Source of the DNA: Porticoccaceae bacterium
GTDB lineage: Bacteria > Pseudomonadota > Gammaproteobacteria > Pseudomonadales > Porticoccaceae
Reading direction: 5' to 3'
Length of the DNA: 60,103 nucleotides
Assembly (NCBI GenBank): GCA_018654575.1
Contig: JABILI010000072.1
Span: 1-60,103, forward strand
Below the pieces are notes generated by a model. The model had not been told where the DNA came from. It searched no databases and worked only from the letters and a program-made list of their open reading frames with translations. A program made the translations under genes and the position numbers. Below, piece after piece: positions 9,528-19,380 of this stretch (positions are counted from its first letter, which is position 1; every line of letters starts with the position of its first letter).

Positions 9528-10655
9528 TTAACCTCTGGCGATTATTTGTTCGACACCCAAGGCCAGCTGAGCCTCTTTAGCCGCAGCTTTAGCTCGAATT
9601 TCTGCCTCTAACTGATCAACCAAATTGTCTTGGCTGATTTTGTGGTCAGGCACGCCGTCAAGATACACTAAATTGGCTGGCGAGCCGCCCGTTAAACCAA
9701 AGTCAGACGCCTTGGCCTCACCAGGACCATTCACAATACACCCAATAATTGATACGTCCATTGGCACATCAATATCTTCTAATCTGTTTTCCAGTTCATT
9801 GACCGTGCTTATCACATCAAAATTCTGGCGAGAACAACTGGGGCAGGCAATAAAGTTAATGCCTTTGGATCGGAGTCTTAAGCTTCGCAACATCGACCAA
9901 GCAACTTTGACCTCCTCCTCTGGTTCGGCGGCCAGCGATATTCTTACAGTGTCGCCTATTCCTTCCAGCAGCAGCGCTCCAAGCCCAATGGCTGACTTAA
10001 CAGTGCCAGAACGCAATCCTCCAGCCTCAGTGATACCCAGGTGAAGAGGTTGTTCAATGCGTGTAGCAAGATCACGATAAGCCGCTTGAGCCATAAATAT
10101 ATCAGATGCCTTGACGCTTACCTTAAAATTTTGAAAATCGTATTTATCTAAAAGTTCGACATTGCGCATAGCTGACTCGACCATGGCCTCTGCCGTTGGT
10201 TCAGCATACTTGCGTAGCAAGTCTTTACCCAAAGATCCTGCATTAACACCAATTCGGATTGGGATATTGAGGTCTTTTGCCTTGGCAATAACCTCCCTCA
10301 AGCGATCTTGTCGGCTTATATTGCCGGGGTTAATACGTAGACAATCAACACCCATGTCAGCAACACGAAGAGCAATTTTGTGGTCAAAATGAATATCGGC
10401 AACCAAAGGGACGCTTACTCGCTTTCTTATCGCGCCAAAGGCATCAGCTTCTTCTATCGTAGGAACAGAAACGCGCACTATATCTGCGCCAGCTTTTTGA
10501 ATACGTTCTATTTGGGCTACCGTAGCTTCTACATCTGAAGTTAGAGTATTCGTCATACTCTGGACAGAAATAGGCGCATCACCGCCGATAGGTACGTTAC
10601 CGACCATAATCTGTCGCGACTTGCGTCGCACGATGGATGTTTCATTAAAACTCAA
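9528..10655 (-). CDS. ispG: 4-hydroxy-3-methylbut-2-enyl diphosphate synthase (GcpE)
   Basis: Reductive 4Fe-4S enzyme of the MEP isoprenoid pathway that converts MEcPP to HMBPP. The 375 residues contain the cluster ligands Cys271 and Cys274 (CPSC), Cys306 ([12 protein letters not shown]) and nearby Glu313, plus the N-terminal TIM-barrel motifs VRVSVPT and PLVADIHFD. The start appears to be TTG with a GAG-type ribosome site six bases upstream; no in-frame ATG gives the conserved N-terminus. Being Fe-S dependent, it shares the block with the isc genes. The pilF/rodZ genes usual upstream are missing. Confidence 0.97.
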   Translation of the reverse strand: MSFNETSIVRRKSRQIMVGNVPIGGDAPISVQSMTNTLTSDVEATVAQIERIQKAGADIVRVSVPTIEEADAFGAIRKRVSVPLVADIHFDHKIALRVADMGVDCLRINPGNISRQDRLREVIAKAKDLNIPIRIGVNAGSLGKDLLRKYAEPTAEAMVESAMRNVELLDKYDFQNFKVSVKASDIFMAQAAYRDLATRIEQPLHLGITEAGGLRSGTVKSAIGLGALLLEGIGDTVRISLAAEPEEEVKVAWSMLRSLRLRSKGINFIACPSCSRQNFDVISTVNELENRLEDIDVPMDVSIIGCIVNGPGEAKASDFGLTGGSPANLVYLDGVPDHKISQDNLVDQLEAEIRAKAAAKEAQLALGVEQIIARG

Positions 10656-10813
10656 ATTTTTCTCGCTTTTCGCTCCACAACGGAGCCATTATTTTATAAA
10701 AAAGTGGCCATAGAGCCCACTCTTGATGCACGTTTCATACTTTATAATTACTTTTGAAATAACATCCTTTATCTCGCCAAAGTAACCTAGCCGCGCACAT
10801 ACGCAGCTCAACG

Positions 10814-11980
10814 CTAATCAGTTATATTTAACGTTTGAACCTCACTTAACCGCTTTTTGTAACGCGCCTGACGCTTAGTCCGGTCATTAACTTCACCCGC
10901 AAGCTGACCACAGGCGGCTGCAATATCATCACCCCGAGTAGTTCTCACAGTCACAGTGTAACCCTCCGCCATTAGAATATCTCTAAACCGATCCAGCGCT
11001 GTATTAGTAACGCGCTTATAGTCCGACCCTGGAAAAGTATTAAACGGAATTAGATTGACCTTGCAGGGCAAATCTTTCAATAACACGGCTAATTCACGGG
11101 CATGCACTGATCGATCATTTATTTGATCCATCAGCGTATATTCAACGGTTACTTTTCGTCGATTATCGGGCATTTTTTCGATGTAATTTTTCGCACTTTC
11201 AATAAATTGGGCTAATGGGTACTTGCGGTTAATAGGCACTAGCTGGTTACGCAACTCATCGTTTGGAGCATGCAACGAAATAGCCAAGGATACATCGCTC
11301 ACATCACCTAACTTATCTAACTGAGGAACAACGCCTGCAGTACTAAGTGTAACGCGACGCTTTGACAGGCCATACGCGTTGTCTTCGAGCATGATGCTCA
11401 TAGCGTCAACAACATTGTCAAAATTCATTAAGGGTTCGCCCATCCCCATCATCACCACATTGGTAACACGGCGCTTAGCCTTGGGCGCGAACTGCTCAAA
11501 GGAATCTGCAGCAATCCATAGCTGACCAATAATTTCTGCGGCTGTTAGGTCTCTATTAAAACCCTGCTTACCCGTTGCACAGAAACTGCAATCCAGAGCG
11601 CAACCGATCTGAGATGATACGCATAGGGTTCCTCGATCTCGCTCAGGAATGTAAACCATTTCAATGCAACTTCCGCCATCGACTCGAATCAACCACTTGC
11701 GCGTTCCATCTACAGAATCCTGACAGCTCACCACCTCAGGTAATTTAACTTCCGCTACCTCTTCAAGCTTAGCGCGCAAATCCTTAGATAGGTTACTCAT
11801 TTCATTTAGATCACACTCACCCATCTGATGAATCCACTTAATGATCTGAGTGGCTCGAAAGCGCTTCTCACCTATTCCTTCCATGAAGTCGCCAAGACGA
11901 GACGCAGAAAACCCCAACAGGTTAGTTTTAACCTGCTGGGGTTGATCGTCTATTATATTTACTTCTGATTTTGGGGACAT
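10814..11980 (-). CDS. rlmN: dual-specificity 23S rRNA/tRNA methyltransferase RlmN
   Basis: Radical-SAM enzyme that methylates C2 of adenosine 2503 in 23S rRNA and adenosine 37 in some tRNAs. The 388 residues carry the radical-SAM cluster motif CALDCSFC (Cys127, 131, 134). [12 protein letters not shown] and the C-terminal catalytic cysteine in AAACGQL are also present. The N-terminal accessory domain is intact. The gene lies 22 bases after ndk, probably in one transcript. The gap to ispG on its other side is only 158 bases and holds no gene. Confidence 0.97.
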   Translation of the reverse strand: MSPKSEVNIIDDQPQQVKTNLLGFSASRLGDFMEGIGEKRFRATQIIKWIHQMGECDLNEMSNLSKDLRAKLEEVAEVKLPEVVSCQDSVDGTRKWLIRVDGGSCIEMVYIPERDRGTLCVSSQIGCALDCSFCATGKQGFNRDLTAAEIIGQLWIAADSFEQFAPKAKRRVTNVVMMGMGEPLMNFDNVVDAMSIMLEDNAYGLSKRRVTLSTAGVVPQLDKLGDVSDVSLAISLHAPNDELRNQLVPINRKYPLAQFIESAKNYIEKMPDNRRKVTVEYTLMDQINDRSVHARELAVLLKDLPCKVNLIPFNTFPGSDYKRVTNTALDRFRDILMAEGYTVTVRTTRGDDIAAACGQLAGEVNDRTKRQARYKKRLSEVQTLNITD

Positions 11981-12002
11981 AAAAGCCCTAATATCTCACT
12001 GT

Positions 12003-12428
12003 CTAACGAGGACAAATCTCGCTATCTTCAAAAAAGTAGGCGATTTCTCGCGTCGCAGAAGTAGCGGAGTCAGATCCATGCGCCGCATTGGCATCGATAG
12101 ATTCCGCAAAGTCTGCACGAATAGTACCAGCTGCAGCCTCTTTGGGGTTAGTTGCTCCCATTAGATCGCGATTGGTTAAAATAGCATTCTCACCTTCAAG
12201 CACCTGCACAGAAACTGGACCAGACGTCATAAATCCAACCAAATCCTTAAAAAACCCACGCTCGCTGTGCTCAGCGTAAAAGCCTTCAGCTTGCTCTTGG
12301 CTTAAGTGCATCATCTTACAGGCAACAATATTAAGTCCTGCGGTTTCAAATCGGCCCAAGATTTGGCCAACAACATTTTTTGCCACTGCGTCAGGCTTAA
12401 TAATAGATAGTGTGCGTTCAGTCGCCAT
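12003..12428 (-). CDS. ndk: nucleoside diphosphate kinase
   Basis: Transfers the gamma-phosphate between nucleoside triphosphates and diphosphates. The 141 residues match the family. The N-terminus [15 protein letters not shown] is canonical and the catalytic His117 sits in NAAHGSDS. The ATG is preceded by TTTGGAGAAAATTC, a good ribosome site. A well-formed promoter lies 62-90 bases upstream, so ndk probably starts a transcript continuing into rlmN. Confidence 0.98.
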   Translation of the reverse strand: MATERTLSIIKPDAVAKNVVGQILGRFETAGLNIVACKMMHLSQEQAEGFYAEHSERGFFKDLVGFMTSGPVSVQVLEGENAILTNRDLMGATNPKEAAAGTIRADFAESIDANAAHGSDSATSATREIAYFFEDSEICPR

Positions 12429-12752
12429 GAATTTTCTCCAAAGTCAGTAAATTTTAGTCATTTAAAAATGGGGTATAAAAAGTGCGCGAATTTTACCTAT
12501 CAATGGGAACAGTCACAACAGGTTTATCAAGTAGTTACGAACCATTTTTAGTTAAGTATTCTAGGTGAAGCAACCAAGGCAATGTTGAATAGCCAAAGTG
12601 AAGAGCCTAAAGACCTTTCCGCTGAGTTAGATTAACCTGAAGAACCACATCTGGGCCAGTTCCCACATCGACATCCCACCAATCGTTAGGTGGTGAGAAA
12701 CGCTAGCGCGTTAAAGAGTTAACCACAAGCCAAGATCATGGGTACCAGACCA
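12429..12752. other. 324-base gap between iscX and ndk
   Basis: No recognisable gene. It holds the ndk promoter (12490-12518) and a small hairpin with CCACC/GGTGG arms near 12673-12695. There is also a 17-codon plus-strand frame (12582-12635) with an AAGG placed too close to its ATG. On the minus strand, a start-less frame of about 31 codons, roughly 12615-12710, reads in protein-like fashion (for example DWWDVDVGTGPDVVLQVNL). It may be the tail of a lost gene. I cannot assign it. Confidence 0.4.
12490..12518 (-). promoter_or_regulatory. putative ndk promoter
   Basis: On the minus strand TTGTGA (12513-12518) and TAAAAT (12490-12495) are spaced by 17 bases and followed by TCGCGC. The 14-base segment AGGTAAAATTCGCG around the -10 recurs exactly upstream of argG. 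Confidence 0.55.
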
Positions 12753-12950
12753 TCAATCTAACTCTTCTATCCATGTCATCTGAATCGCTTCAAGGATTTT
12801 CTCACCGCAGCGCTCAGGATCATCAGAAAAGTCCTCCAGCGCCATCACCCAATTTCGTAAATCCACAAAATTAACATATTGCGGATCTACATCTGGGTGA
12901 CTTTCCATTAATTCTATGGCGATATCATTAACATCAGTCCATTTAAGCAT
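12753..12950 (-). CDS. iscX: Fe-S assembly protein IscX
   Basis: Small acidic adaptor that binds IscS and iron and modulates cluster assembly. The chosen ATG at 12950 gives 65 residues beginning MLKWTDVNDIAIELME, matching the usual 66-residue family. It is preceded by GAGGTAGGA. The upstream in-frame ATG at 12980 would add ten unconserved residues. The conserved acidic segment ALEDFSDDPERCGEKILEAIQ and the terminal WIEELD are present. Normally adjacent to fdx; here a hydrolase gene separates them. Confidence 0.93.
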   Translation of the reverse strand: MLKWTDVNDIAIELMESHPDVDPQYVNFVDLRNWVMALEDFSDDPERCGEKILEAIQMTWIEELD

Positions 12951-12999
12951 AAATCCTACCTCAGTTACTGTGCACTTCACGGCACATCTTTACTTTTTA

Positions 13000-13977
13000 T
13001 TAAGGATTGAATCGATCGATAAAGTCACTAAATGCGCTAATAAAGTACGGCCTTGGCATTTCCATAAAGGCGGCATGATCGCCTCCGGAAACGACTACCC
13101 AACTCTTGTCTGCCGACTTTAACCGAGTAAATAACTTGGCTTGTAAATCGGTCGGCGCAATAGGATCAAACTCACCCTGTATTAGTAATACAGGAATATC
13201 AATACGGCTGGGATCAATACCTAAAAACTCATGTTCATTGCGCCAATCAACACGCACTGGATCGGCAGCTAGAGCGGCCTTTACATAACCGTTAATAGCC
13301 CGCTGACTTATGCTACCTGGGACTATAAAGTCACTTGCAGCGGCTTCTGCAGTGTTTATACGCTTCTCTAAAGACTTATCTTCAGAGTCCTTGTTTACCT
13401 TACCATCTAGGTCCAACCAGAAACCAAAGAGCGTCAAGCTAGCTATAGCGCTCGAATCAGTCTGAGTCGCCAACAGAGAAATCACTGAGCCGTAGGACCA
13501 ACCAAACACATGTATTGGAGTATCTTGGTGACGCTCAGAAATCCAACGAATGACATTGACTACATCAGCGGCGGCTTTGGTAGGCGAAAGCCATTGACTG
13601 GCATCTCTCGGGGTTTTACCGTAGCCACGCAGGTCGATAGCGTAAGAGCCATAACCCTGCTCAAGCATTCCATCCATCAATGATAGCTCTTCACCTTCCA
13701 TCTGAAGATCAAAGTCTGGTAGACCACTCCAGGTCCTACCATGAATAAATAGAATAATTCCTTTTGCGTCATCATGGGACTTCTCCCATACCGCCATTGG
13801 ATGATCATCAGACACCACGGTGTGTCTGGTCGGAGAGCCTTGCTCTAGAATTAACTGGTCGTCCAACGAGAGAACAACCGTGTCTATAGAAGCGACACAT
13901 GAAGTAGAAAGTACAAACAACATGCACAACAGTAATTTATGGTGCACTTTAGCCTGGAAAGTAGTGCGCTGTTGCAT
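13000..13977 (-). CDS. alpha/beta hydrolase, predicted lipoprotein
   Basis: Secreted or membrane-anchored serine hydrolase of unknown substrate. The 325 residues start with a lipoprotein signal (lipobox LSTSC, Cys27). The catalytic elements are visible: HGRTWSG oxyanion loop (about 79-85), nucleophile Ser161 in GWSYG, Asp271 in GEFDPIAP and His301 in GGDHAAF. A short lid-like insertion lies at about 187-225. The ATG has a strong GAGGAG site. It sits inside the isc operon, 12 bases after fdx and 49 before iscX, where other gammaproteobacteria have no gene. A link to Fe-S metabolism is not supported by the sequence; co-expression is likely. Confidence 0.85.
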   Translation of the reverse strand: MQQRTTFQAKVHHKLLLCMLFVLSTSCVASIDTVVLSLDDQLILEQGSPTRHTVVSDDHPMAVWEKSHDDAKGIILFIHGRTWSGLPDFDLQMEGEELSLMDGMLEQGYGSYAIDLRGYGKTPRDASQWLSPTKAAADVVNVIRWISERHQDTPIHVFGWSYGSVISLLATQTDSSAIASLTLFGFWLDLDGKVNKDSEDKSLEKRINTAEAAASDFIVPGSISQRAINGYVKAALAADPVRVDWRNEHEFLGIDPSRIDIPVLLIQGEFDPIAPTDLQAKLFTRLKSADKSWVVVSGGDHAAFMEMPRPYFISAFSDFIDRFNP

Positions 13978-13989
13978 TGCTATCTCCTC

Positions 13990-14328
13990 TTAATGCCTTT
14001 CCGAGACCATATTGATGGTGTACATCGGGATCTCAACGACCAGATCTTGGTCTTCAACAATAACCTGACAACTCAACCGTGAGTCTGGATCGACTCCCCA
14101 CGCTTTATCAAGATAATCTTCCTCGAGTTCATCGGCTTCGTCGAGCAAATCATAACCCTCCCGAACATGGATATGACAGGTCGTACAGGCACAGGACATC
14201 TCACAGGCATGCTCTATATCAAGACCATTACGCAGTGCGGCTTCGCAAACAGATTCTCCCTTTTGAGCCTCAACAACAGCGCCATCTGGGCATATCTCTT
14301 TATGCGGTAAAAATACTATTCGAGCCAT
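13990..14328 (-). CDS. fdx: ISC system [2Fe-2S] ferredoxin
   Basis: Electron donor for Fe-S cluster assembly on IscU. The 112 residues from ATG 14328 begin MARIVFLPHKEICPDGA, as in E. coli Fdx. The four cluster cysteines are at 42, 48, 51 and 87 (ACEMSCACTTC and LSCQ), with the extra conserved Cys46 also present. A TTG six bases further upstream is less likely on homology, although AAGGA is better spaced to it. Follows hscA by 33 bases. Confidence 0.97.
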   Translation of the reverse strand: MARIVFLPHKEICPDGAVVEAQKGESVCEAALRNGLDIEHACEMSCACTTCHIHVREGYDLLDEADELEEDYLDKAWGVDPDSRLSCQVIVEDQDLVVEIPMYTINMVSERH

Positions 14329-14361
14329 GATCAATAAAGTCCTTTAAGGATAGGTATTGTT

Positions 14362-16230
14362 TTAACCTTGTTCAATTTCGTCCAGGCTATGTCCTGCCAA
14401 TGCACTCTTAATTGAAGCGTCCATACGACGGGCTGCAAACGTTTCGCTTGTTTTGCCCACCGCCTCTATTTGACGCGCCAAAACCCGATGTTCTGTCGTT
14501 TCCACCCGAATCTTCTGGAGCTCCTTGACAGCCACCTGAAGGCACTGAATTTCTTCTGTGTTAAGCAATTTATCTCCATCCTCCTTTAGTGCAGCAAGAA
14601 GATCTTGGATCATTCTATCGGCGTCAACCTGCTGCTCACGAAGCACCCTTGCTTGCATATCATCCCGTGCATGGCTGAACGAATCTTGAAGCATCTGAGT
14701 GATCTCATCTTCAGCTAAACCGTAAGACGGTTTGACCTCGATTCTGGATTCTACATTACTAGTTAATTCACGAGCGGTTACGCTAAGCAAGCCATCGGCA
14801 TCAACCTGATAAGTGACACGAATTTTGGCTGCCCCAGCAACCATAGGAGGGATGCCTCGCAATTCAAATCGAGCAAGCGATCTGCAATCATCGACCAGTT
14901 CTCGCTCGCCCTGCAAGATGTGCACAGCCATAGCGGTTTGCCCATCTTTGAAAGTAGTGAATTCTTGGGCCTTGGCAACAGGAATAGTCGTATTTCGATG
15001 AATGATTTTTTCGATCAGCCCGCCCATTGTTTCAATGCCTAGGGATAGCGGGATCACATCAAGCAGCAACATTTCATCGCCTGACTTATTACCAATCAAC
15101 ACCTCAGCTTGCAAAGCCGCGCCTAAGGCAACCACCCTATCAGGGTCGAGATTAGTTAAGGGCTCTACACCGAAGAACTCGGCCACTTTATCTCTGACTC
15201 TCAGGGTTCTTGTCGACCCGCCAACCAGCACTACAGTGTCTATCTTGTCTACCGCTATTTCGGCATCGCGCAATGAGCGCCGGCAAGCTCTGATCGTTTT
15301 ATTAAGCAAATCATCGATTAGAGTATCCATCACATCACGACTCAGCACGCCACTCCAATCCAAGATCTCAATTTCTACCGACTCAGAATCCGTTAGCTCT
15401 TCTTTCGCAGCCTTGGCTGTCTCAAGAAGAATGCGTTGTTCAGTTGGATTTAGAGACTCGCTCATACCCACCTGCTGTCGCAACCACTCAGCTATGGCAT
15501 GGTCAAAGTCGTCGCCACCAAGAGCCGAATCACCGCCAGTCGCTAGGACCTCAAAGACACCTCGGGAAAGGCGCAAAATACTAACATCAAATGTGCCGCC
15601 GCCCAGATCATAGACCGCAATAACACCTTCTTTTTCATTATCTAAACCATAGGCAATCGCTGCCGCCGTAGGCTCATTAAGCAGCCGTAATACCTTGACA
15701 CCAGCAAGTGTCGCTGCGTCTTTTGTGGCCTGGCGTTGTGCCTCATCAAAATAGGCAGGTACAGTAATCACCGCTCCATCTAAAGCACCACCAAGGGATA
15801 CCTCAGCGCGGCTGACTAATTTACGTAAAATCTCAGCAGATACCTGAATCGGACTTACCAACCCGCAGGCAGTAGCAATTTTAGGCATGCCACCTTGATC
15901 AGTTTGAAAATCATAGGGAAGCTGATTACCAAGCATCTTAACGTCTTCTAACCCGCGGCCAAGCAACCTCTTTACCGACAATATTGTATTCAGAGGATCG
16001 CTTATATTGTGCTCTGCTGCTTCGTTACCCACGCAACTAGGGCCTTGCGACGCGTAATGAACAACGGATGGCAGTAAATGTCTGCCTTGCTCATCTGGCA
16101 ACGTTTCAGCCATACCACTACGAACACTAGCAACTAATGAATTTGTTGTACCAAGGTCAATGCCTACCGCCTGCCTACGCTGGTGTGGCTGAGGGGATTG
16201 CCCAGGTTCAGAAATTTGTAATAAAGCCAC
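14362..16230 (-). CDS. hscA: Fe-S biogenesis chaperone HscA
   Basis: Hsp70-class ATPase that, with HscB, releases the cluster from IscU to acceptors. The 622 residues carry the nucleotide-binding motifs GIDLGTTNS (from about 23) and [13 protein letters not shown], the adenosine motif LVGGSTR, and a C-terminal substrate-binding domain ending in a helical lid. The start is GTG, three bases after the hscB stop; the ribosome site AGAGGA lies within the end of hscB, suggesting translational coupling. Confidence 0.97.
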   Translation of the reverse strand: MALLQISEPGQSPQPHQRRQAVGIDLGTTNSLVASVRSGMAETLPDEQGRHLLPSVVHYASQGPSCVGNEAAEHNISDPLNTILSVKRLLGRGLEDVKMLGNQLPYDFQTDQGGMPKIATACGLVSPIQVSAEILRKLVSRAEVSLGGALDGAVITVPAYFDEAQRQATKDAATLAGVKVLRLLNEPTAAAIAYGLDNEKEGVIAVYDLGGGTFDVSILRLSRGVFEVLATGGDSALGGDDFDHAIAEWLRQQVGMSESLNPTEQRILLETAKAAKEELTDSESVEIEILDWSGVLSRDVMDTLIDDLLNKTIRACRRSLRDAEIAVDKIDTVVLVGGSTRTLRVRDKVAEFFGVEPLTNLDPDRVVALGAALQAEVLIGNKSGDEMLLLDVIPLSLGIETMGGLIEKIIHRNTTIPVAKAQEFTTFKDGQTAMAVHILQGERELVDDCRSLARFELRGIPPMVAGAAKIRVTYQVDADGLLSVTARELTSNVESRIEVKPSYGLAEDEITQMLQDSFSHARDDMQARVLREQQVDADRMIQDLLAALKEDGDKLLNTEEIQCLQVAVKELQKIRVETTEHRVLARQIEAVGKTSETFAARRMDASIKSALAGHSLDEIEQG

Positions 16231-16233
16231 CCT

Positions 16234-16764
16234 TTATGCGTCCTCTAGTTCAGCTTCTAGCTGTCCAATTTCAAGCAACAACTTGGTAAAAAACTGCATC
16301 TTTGCCACTGCGTTAAACGCATCATCAAACAGCTCAGACTCATATTGATGCTTGAATTCAGCTTGAAGCTCATAATATGTGCTTTCAACATCAGCCCTAA
16401 GTGTCTCAATGTTCTGCCAATAGTTCTCTTTGTTAGAAATCTCAGACAGGGTCTCTCGTAATTCTATCTGGCGCATTAAAAACCCCGTATCACTGGTGAT
16501 ATGTGTTTCTTGGTCGATATCAATGTCTTCTAGTGTCAAAAGATATTGCGCCCGTTTTAGCGGGGACTTTAAAGTGTCGAAGGCTTGATTGATAAACGAA
16601 GCTGCCTGAACAGCAACACGCTTTTCGGTATCTGATTTTGTAGCGTACCGATCAGGATGAAATTCTTGTTGAAGCTTACGATAGCGAACGCCCAAATCAT
16701 CAATATCGACATCCCAGGATGGAGAAATTGAGAACACTGCAAAGAAATCGCTAGAAAAATTCAA
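16234..16764 (-). CDS. hscB: Fe-S co-chaperone HscB (J-domain)
   Basis: DnaJ-type partner that delivers IscU to HscA and stimulates its ATPase. A J domain with HPD at about 36-38 (QEFHPDRYA) is followed by the C-terminal helical domain (GFLMRQIELRETL, KMQFFTKLLLEIGQLE). I choose TTG at 16764, which gives 176 residues beginning (M)NFSSDFFAVF, close to the 171 of E. coli. The only upstream ATG, at 16836, would overlap iscA by 31 bases and add an unconserved arginine-rich stretch. The start is therefore somewhat uncertain. Confidence 0.92.
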   Translation of the reverse strand: MNFSSDFFAVFSISPSWDVDIDDLGVRYRKLQQEFHPDRYATKSDTEKRVAVQAASFINQAFDTLKSPLKRAQYLLTLEDIDIDQETHITSDTGFLMRQIELRETLSEISNKENYWQNIETLRADVESTYYELQAEFKHQYESELFDDAFNAVAKMQFFTKLLLEIGQLEAELEDA

Positions 16765-16805
16765 TGGGCCATCACTCTGACTATTTTTAACTAAAAGCGC
16801 ACAGG

Positions 16806-17129
16806 TTAAACGTGAAAGCTCTCTCCGCAGCCACATTCGTCCTTAACATTAGGGTTTTTAAATTCAAACCCTTCATTTAACCCCTCTTTGACATAGTCCA
16901 ACTCGGTACCATCGAGATACAGCAAACTTTTGGGATCGATCAGTAATTTAAAATCACCAAATTCAAAAATTTCATCCTCATCAGCAGCTGCATCGACAAA
17001 TTCCAGAACATAAGACAACCCTGAACAACCAGTAGTACGAACACCTAAGCGGATACCCACGCCCATGGTGCGATGTTCCAAATGTTTGAGTACATGCTGC
17101 TCTGCAGCAGAGGTCATGGTGATTGCCAT
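16806..17129 (-). CDS. iscA: Fe-S assembly A-type carrier IscA
   Basis: A-type scaffold or iron carrier of the ISC pathway. The 107 residues contain the three conserved metal-binding cysteines, Cys35 (TTGCSG) and Cys99/Cys101 ([11 protein letters not shown]). The C-terminal half is almost identical to the well-known enterobacterial protein ([20 protein letters not shown]). ATG start eight bases after iscU. Confidence 0.98.
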   Translation of the reverse strand: MAITMTSAAEQHVLKHLEHRTMGVGIRLGVRTTGCSGLSYVLEFVDAAADEDEIFEFGDFKLLIDPKSLLYLDGTELDYVKEGLNEGFEFKNPNVKDECGCGESFHV

Positions 17130-17137
17130 TTTGCCGA

Positions 17138-17521
17138 TTATCTCCCTTGCTTCGCTCGAACGTCGCGCACCGCTGTTTTTATTGCATCTTCAGCAAGCAC
17201 TGAACAGTGGATCTTGACTGGGGGAAGCGCCAACTCTTCGGCGATATGCGTGTTTTTTATTTGCTCGGCTTCATCTAAATGCTTACCTTTAACCCACTCA
17301 GTTAAAAGCGAACTCGAGGCTATAGCTGAACCACAACCGTAAGTTTTGAACTTTGCATCTTCAATAATACCTTCATCATTAACCCGGATTTGCAGGCGCA
17401 TAACATCGCCACAGGCCGGTGCACCCACCATCCCAGTACCAACATTTTTAGATGTTTCATCTAATTGACCCACATTCCTTGGGTTTTCATAATGATCTAT
17501 AACTTTTTCACTGTAAGCCAC
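17138..17521 (-). CDS. iscU: Fe-S cluster scaffold IscU
   Basis: Scaffold on which [2Fe-2S] clusters are built from IscS sulfur. The 127 residues keep all ligands: Cys37 and Asp39 (PACGD), Cys63 ([11 protein letters not shown]), His105 and Cys106 (LPPVKIHCS). LPPVK is also the HscA recognition motif. The start is GTG with AGGAG eight bases upstream. Lies 62 bases after iscS. Confidence 0.98.
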   Translation of the reverse strand: MAYSEKVIDHYENPRNVGQLDETSKNVGTGMVGAPACGDVMRLQIRVNDEGIIEDAKFKTYGCGSAIASSSLLTEWVKGKHLDEAEQIKNTHIAEELALPPVKIHCSVLAEDAIKTAVRDVRAKQGR

Positions 17522-17583
17522 AATAATGACTCCTAATTAACGGTTTAAAATTGACGCTTCAAGACTAAGGCGCTAACGGCGCT

Positions 17584-18798
17584 TTAGTGCGCCGCCCATT
17601 GTACAGTATTTAAATCAACCCCCGCTTTAAACATATCCCACAAAGGCGATAATTCGCGTAATTTATTCACTGCGTGACGCACTTTCTCGATAGCTGTATC
17701 TATATCTTTCTCAGAGGTGAACCGGCCGATGCTAAATCTAATCGAACTATGGGCCATCTCGTCATTCAAGCCGAGAGCCCGCAAAACATAAGAAGGCTCC
17801 AGACTCGCCGAGGTGCAAGCTGAGCCAGAAGAAACAGCCAGGTCTCTCAAGGCCATAATGAGAGATTCTCCCTCTACAAAAGCAAAACTAATGTTCACAA
17901 TACCAGGAACATGCTGATCTTCAGAACCATTTAAATGGACTTCTTCCATATCAGAAACGCCAAGCCACAAACGAGTCCGAAGGGCTTCAATGCGCGCAGA
18001 TTCTGATGCTAAATTCGCAAATCCAACCTTGAACGCCTCTCCCATCCCAACAATTTGATGGGTTGGTAGGGTACCAGAACGCATACCACGTTCATGGCCA
18101 CCACCATGCATCTGAGCTTCAATTCGAACGCGAGGCTTTCGTCGCACAAACAGCGCGCCAATGCCCTTAGGGCCATAAATCTTATGGGCAGAAAAAGACA
18201 TCATGTCAACGTACATCTCTTCTACATTGATCCCTGTTTTACCTGCGCTTTGCGCCGCATCAACATGGAAAAATACTTTTTGCTCGCGACAAATTTTGCC
18301 TATAGCGGCGATATCATTGAGTGTGCCAAGCTCGTTATTAACATGCATTATCGACACCACTGTTGTGTCTTCTCGAATCGCATTAGCTACCACCGATGGC
18401 TGAATCAAACCATTAGAATCTGGATCAAGATAGGTAACTTCAAAGCCTTCACGCTCGAGCTGGCGACAGGTATCCAAGACCGCCTTATGTTCAATTCTGG
18501 AGGTGATAATATGCTTGCCTTTACGCTGATTGAAGTGCGCACAACCTTTAATTGCAAGATTGTTGGCTTCGGTGGCACCAGAAGTCCAAACAATCTCGCG
18601 AGGATCTGCACCAATAAGATTGGCAACATCTTGACGCGCATCTTCCACTGCCGCCTCTGCCTGCCAACCGAACACGTGCGAACGCGAGGCTGGATTACCA
18701 AACTGCCCAGCGGGGGTCAGAAATTCCATCATTTTCTCGGCAACTACGGGATCAACCGGCGTGGTTGACGCGTAATCTAAGTATATCGGTAGATTCAT
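17584..18798 (-). CDS. iscS: cysteine desulfurase IscS
   Basis: PLP enzyme that takes sulfur from L-cysteine for Fe-S clusters and tRNA thiolation. The 404 residues have exactly the E. coli length. The PLP lysine is Lys206 ([11 protein letters not shown]), the persulfide cysteine is Cys328 ([11 protein letters not shown]), and the conserved NN(E)LGT and HVDAAQ motifs are present. ATG start 13 bases after iscR. Confidence 0.98.
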   Translation of the reverse strand: MNLPIYLDYASTTPVDPVVAEKMMEFLTPAGQFGNPASRSHVFGWQAEAAVEDARQDVANLIGADPREIVWTSGATEANNLAIKGCAHFNQRKGKHIITSRIEHKAVLDTCRQLEREGFEVTYLDPDSNGLIQPSVVANAIREDTTVVSIMHVNNELGTLNDIAAIGKICREQKVFFHVDAAQSAGKTGINVEEMYVDMMSFSAHKIYGPKGIGALFVRRKPRVRIEAQMHGGGHERGMRSGTLPTHQIVGMGEAFKVGFANLASESARIEALRTRLWLGVSDMEEVHLNGSEDQHVPGIVNISFAFVEGESLIMALRDLAVSSGSACTSASLEPSYVLRALGLNDEMAHSSIRFSIGRFTSEKDIDTAIEKVRHAVNKLRELSPLWDMFKAGVDLNTVQWAAH

Positions 18799-18811
18799 CT
18801 ACTACTCCAAA

Positions 18812-19291
18812 TCAACAGGCATTTGCCCGCACATTATTATCTTCCAAGGTCAATAACTGATCCACTTGACGATGGGCTATAGTCTGGACATCGCGCTTAG
18901 CGACCAAATCCGCTAGCGAAATTCCACTTAAAAAATCATTAATTTGTCGGCTTAAATCATCCCATAGATTGTGGGTTAAGCAGATACTGCCGCCCTGACA
19001 GTCTCCCCTCCCTCCACAATTAGTGCTGTCGACCGATTCGTTGACCGCCTTAATAATATCAGCCACACACACTAACTCAGTCTGTCCGACCAAGAGATAA
19101 CCACCACCAGGACCACGAACACTGTCGACCAAACCCGCTTTTCGTAGTCTTGAAAAAAGCTGCTCTAAATATGACAAAGAAATTGTTTGACGCTCCGAAA
19201 TCTCGGCGAGAGAAACGGGCCTGTTCTCTGAATGTAAAGCCAGATCGAGCATCGCCGTTACCGCATAGCGCCCTCTGGTTGTTAGTCTCAT
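18812..19291 (-). CDS. iscR: Fe-S responsive transcription regulator IscR
   Basis: Rrf2-family [2Fe-2S] sensor that represses isc when clusters are plentiful. The 159 residues show the N-terminal winged helix ([31 protein letters not shown]) and ligands Cys92, Cys98, Cys104 and His107, the exact IscR spacing. A type 1 IscR box overlies its promoter (19336-19360), as expected for autoregulation. First gene of the operon. Confidence 0.98.
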   Translation of the reverse strand: MRLTTRGRYAVTAMLDLALHSENRPVSLAEISERQTISLSYLEQLFSRLRKAGLVDSVRGPGGGYLLVGQTELVCVADIIKAVNESVDSTNCGGRGDCQGGSICLTHNLWDDLSRQINDFLSGISLADLVAKRDVQTIAHRQVDQLLTLEDNNVRANAC

Positions 19292-19327
19292 GTTTTTAAC
19301 CTAGATTAACCCGATAAAAGTAGGCTA

Positions 19328-19360
19328 ATTGTCCAATACCTGACTAAAATAGTCAAGTAC
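19328..19360 (-). promoter_or_regulatory. iscR promoter with type 1 IscR-binding site
   Basis: The -35 TTGACT (19351-19356 on the plus strand as AGTCAA) and -10 GACAAT (19328-19333) are 17 bases apart. A 25-base near-palindrome at 19336-19360 has half-sites CCTGACT and AGTCAAG around AAAAT. It matches the published E. coli type 1 consensus (ATASYYGACTRWWWYAGTC, then RRSTAT) at every position but the last. The box covers the -35 and the spacer, so bound IscR would block polymerase. Confidence 0.88.
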
Positions 19361-19380
19361 TTAAGGCGACTGCGATTTAT

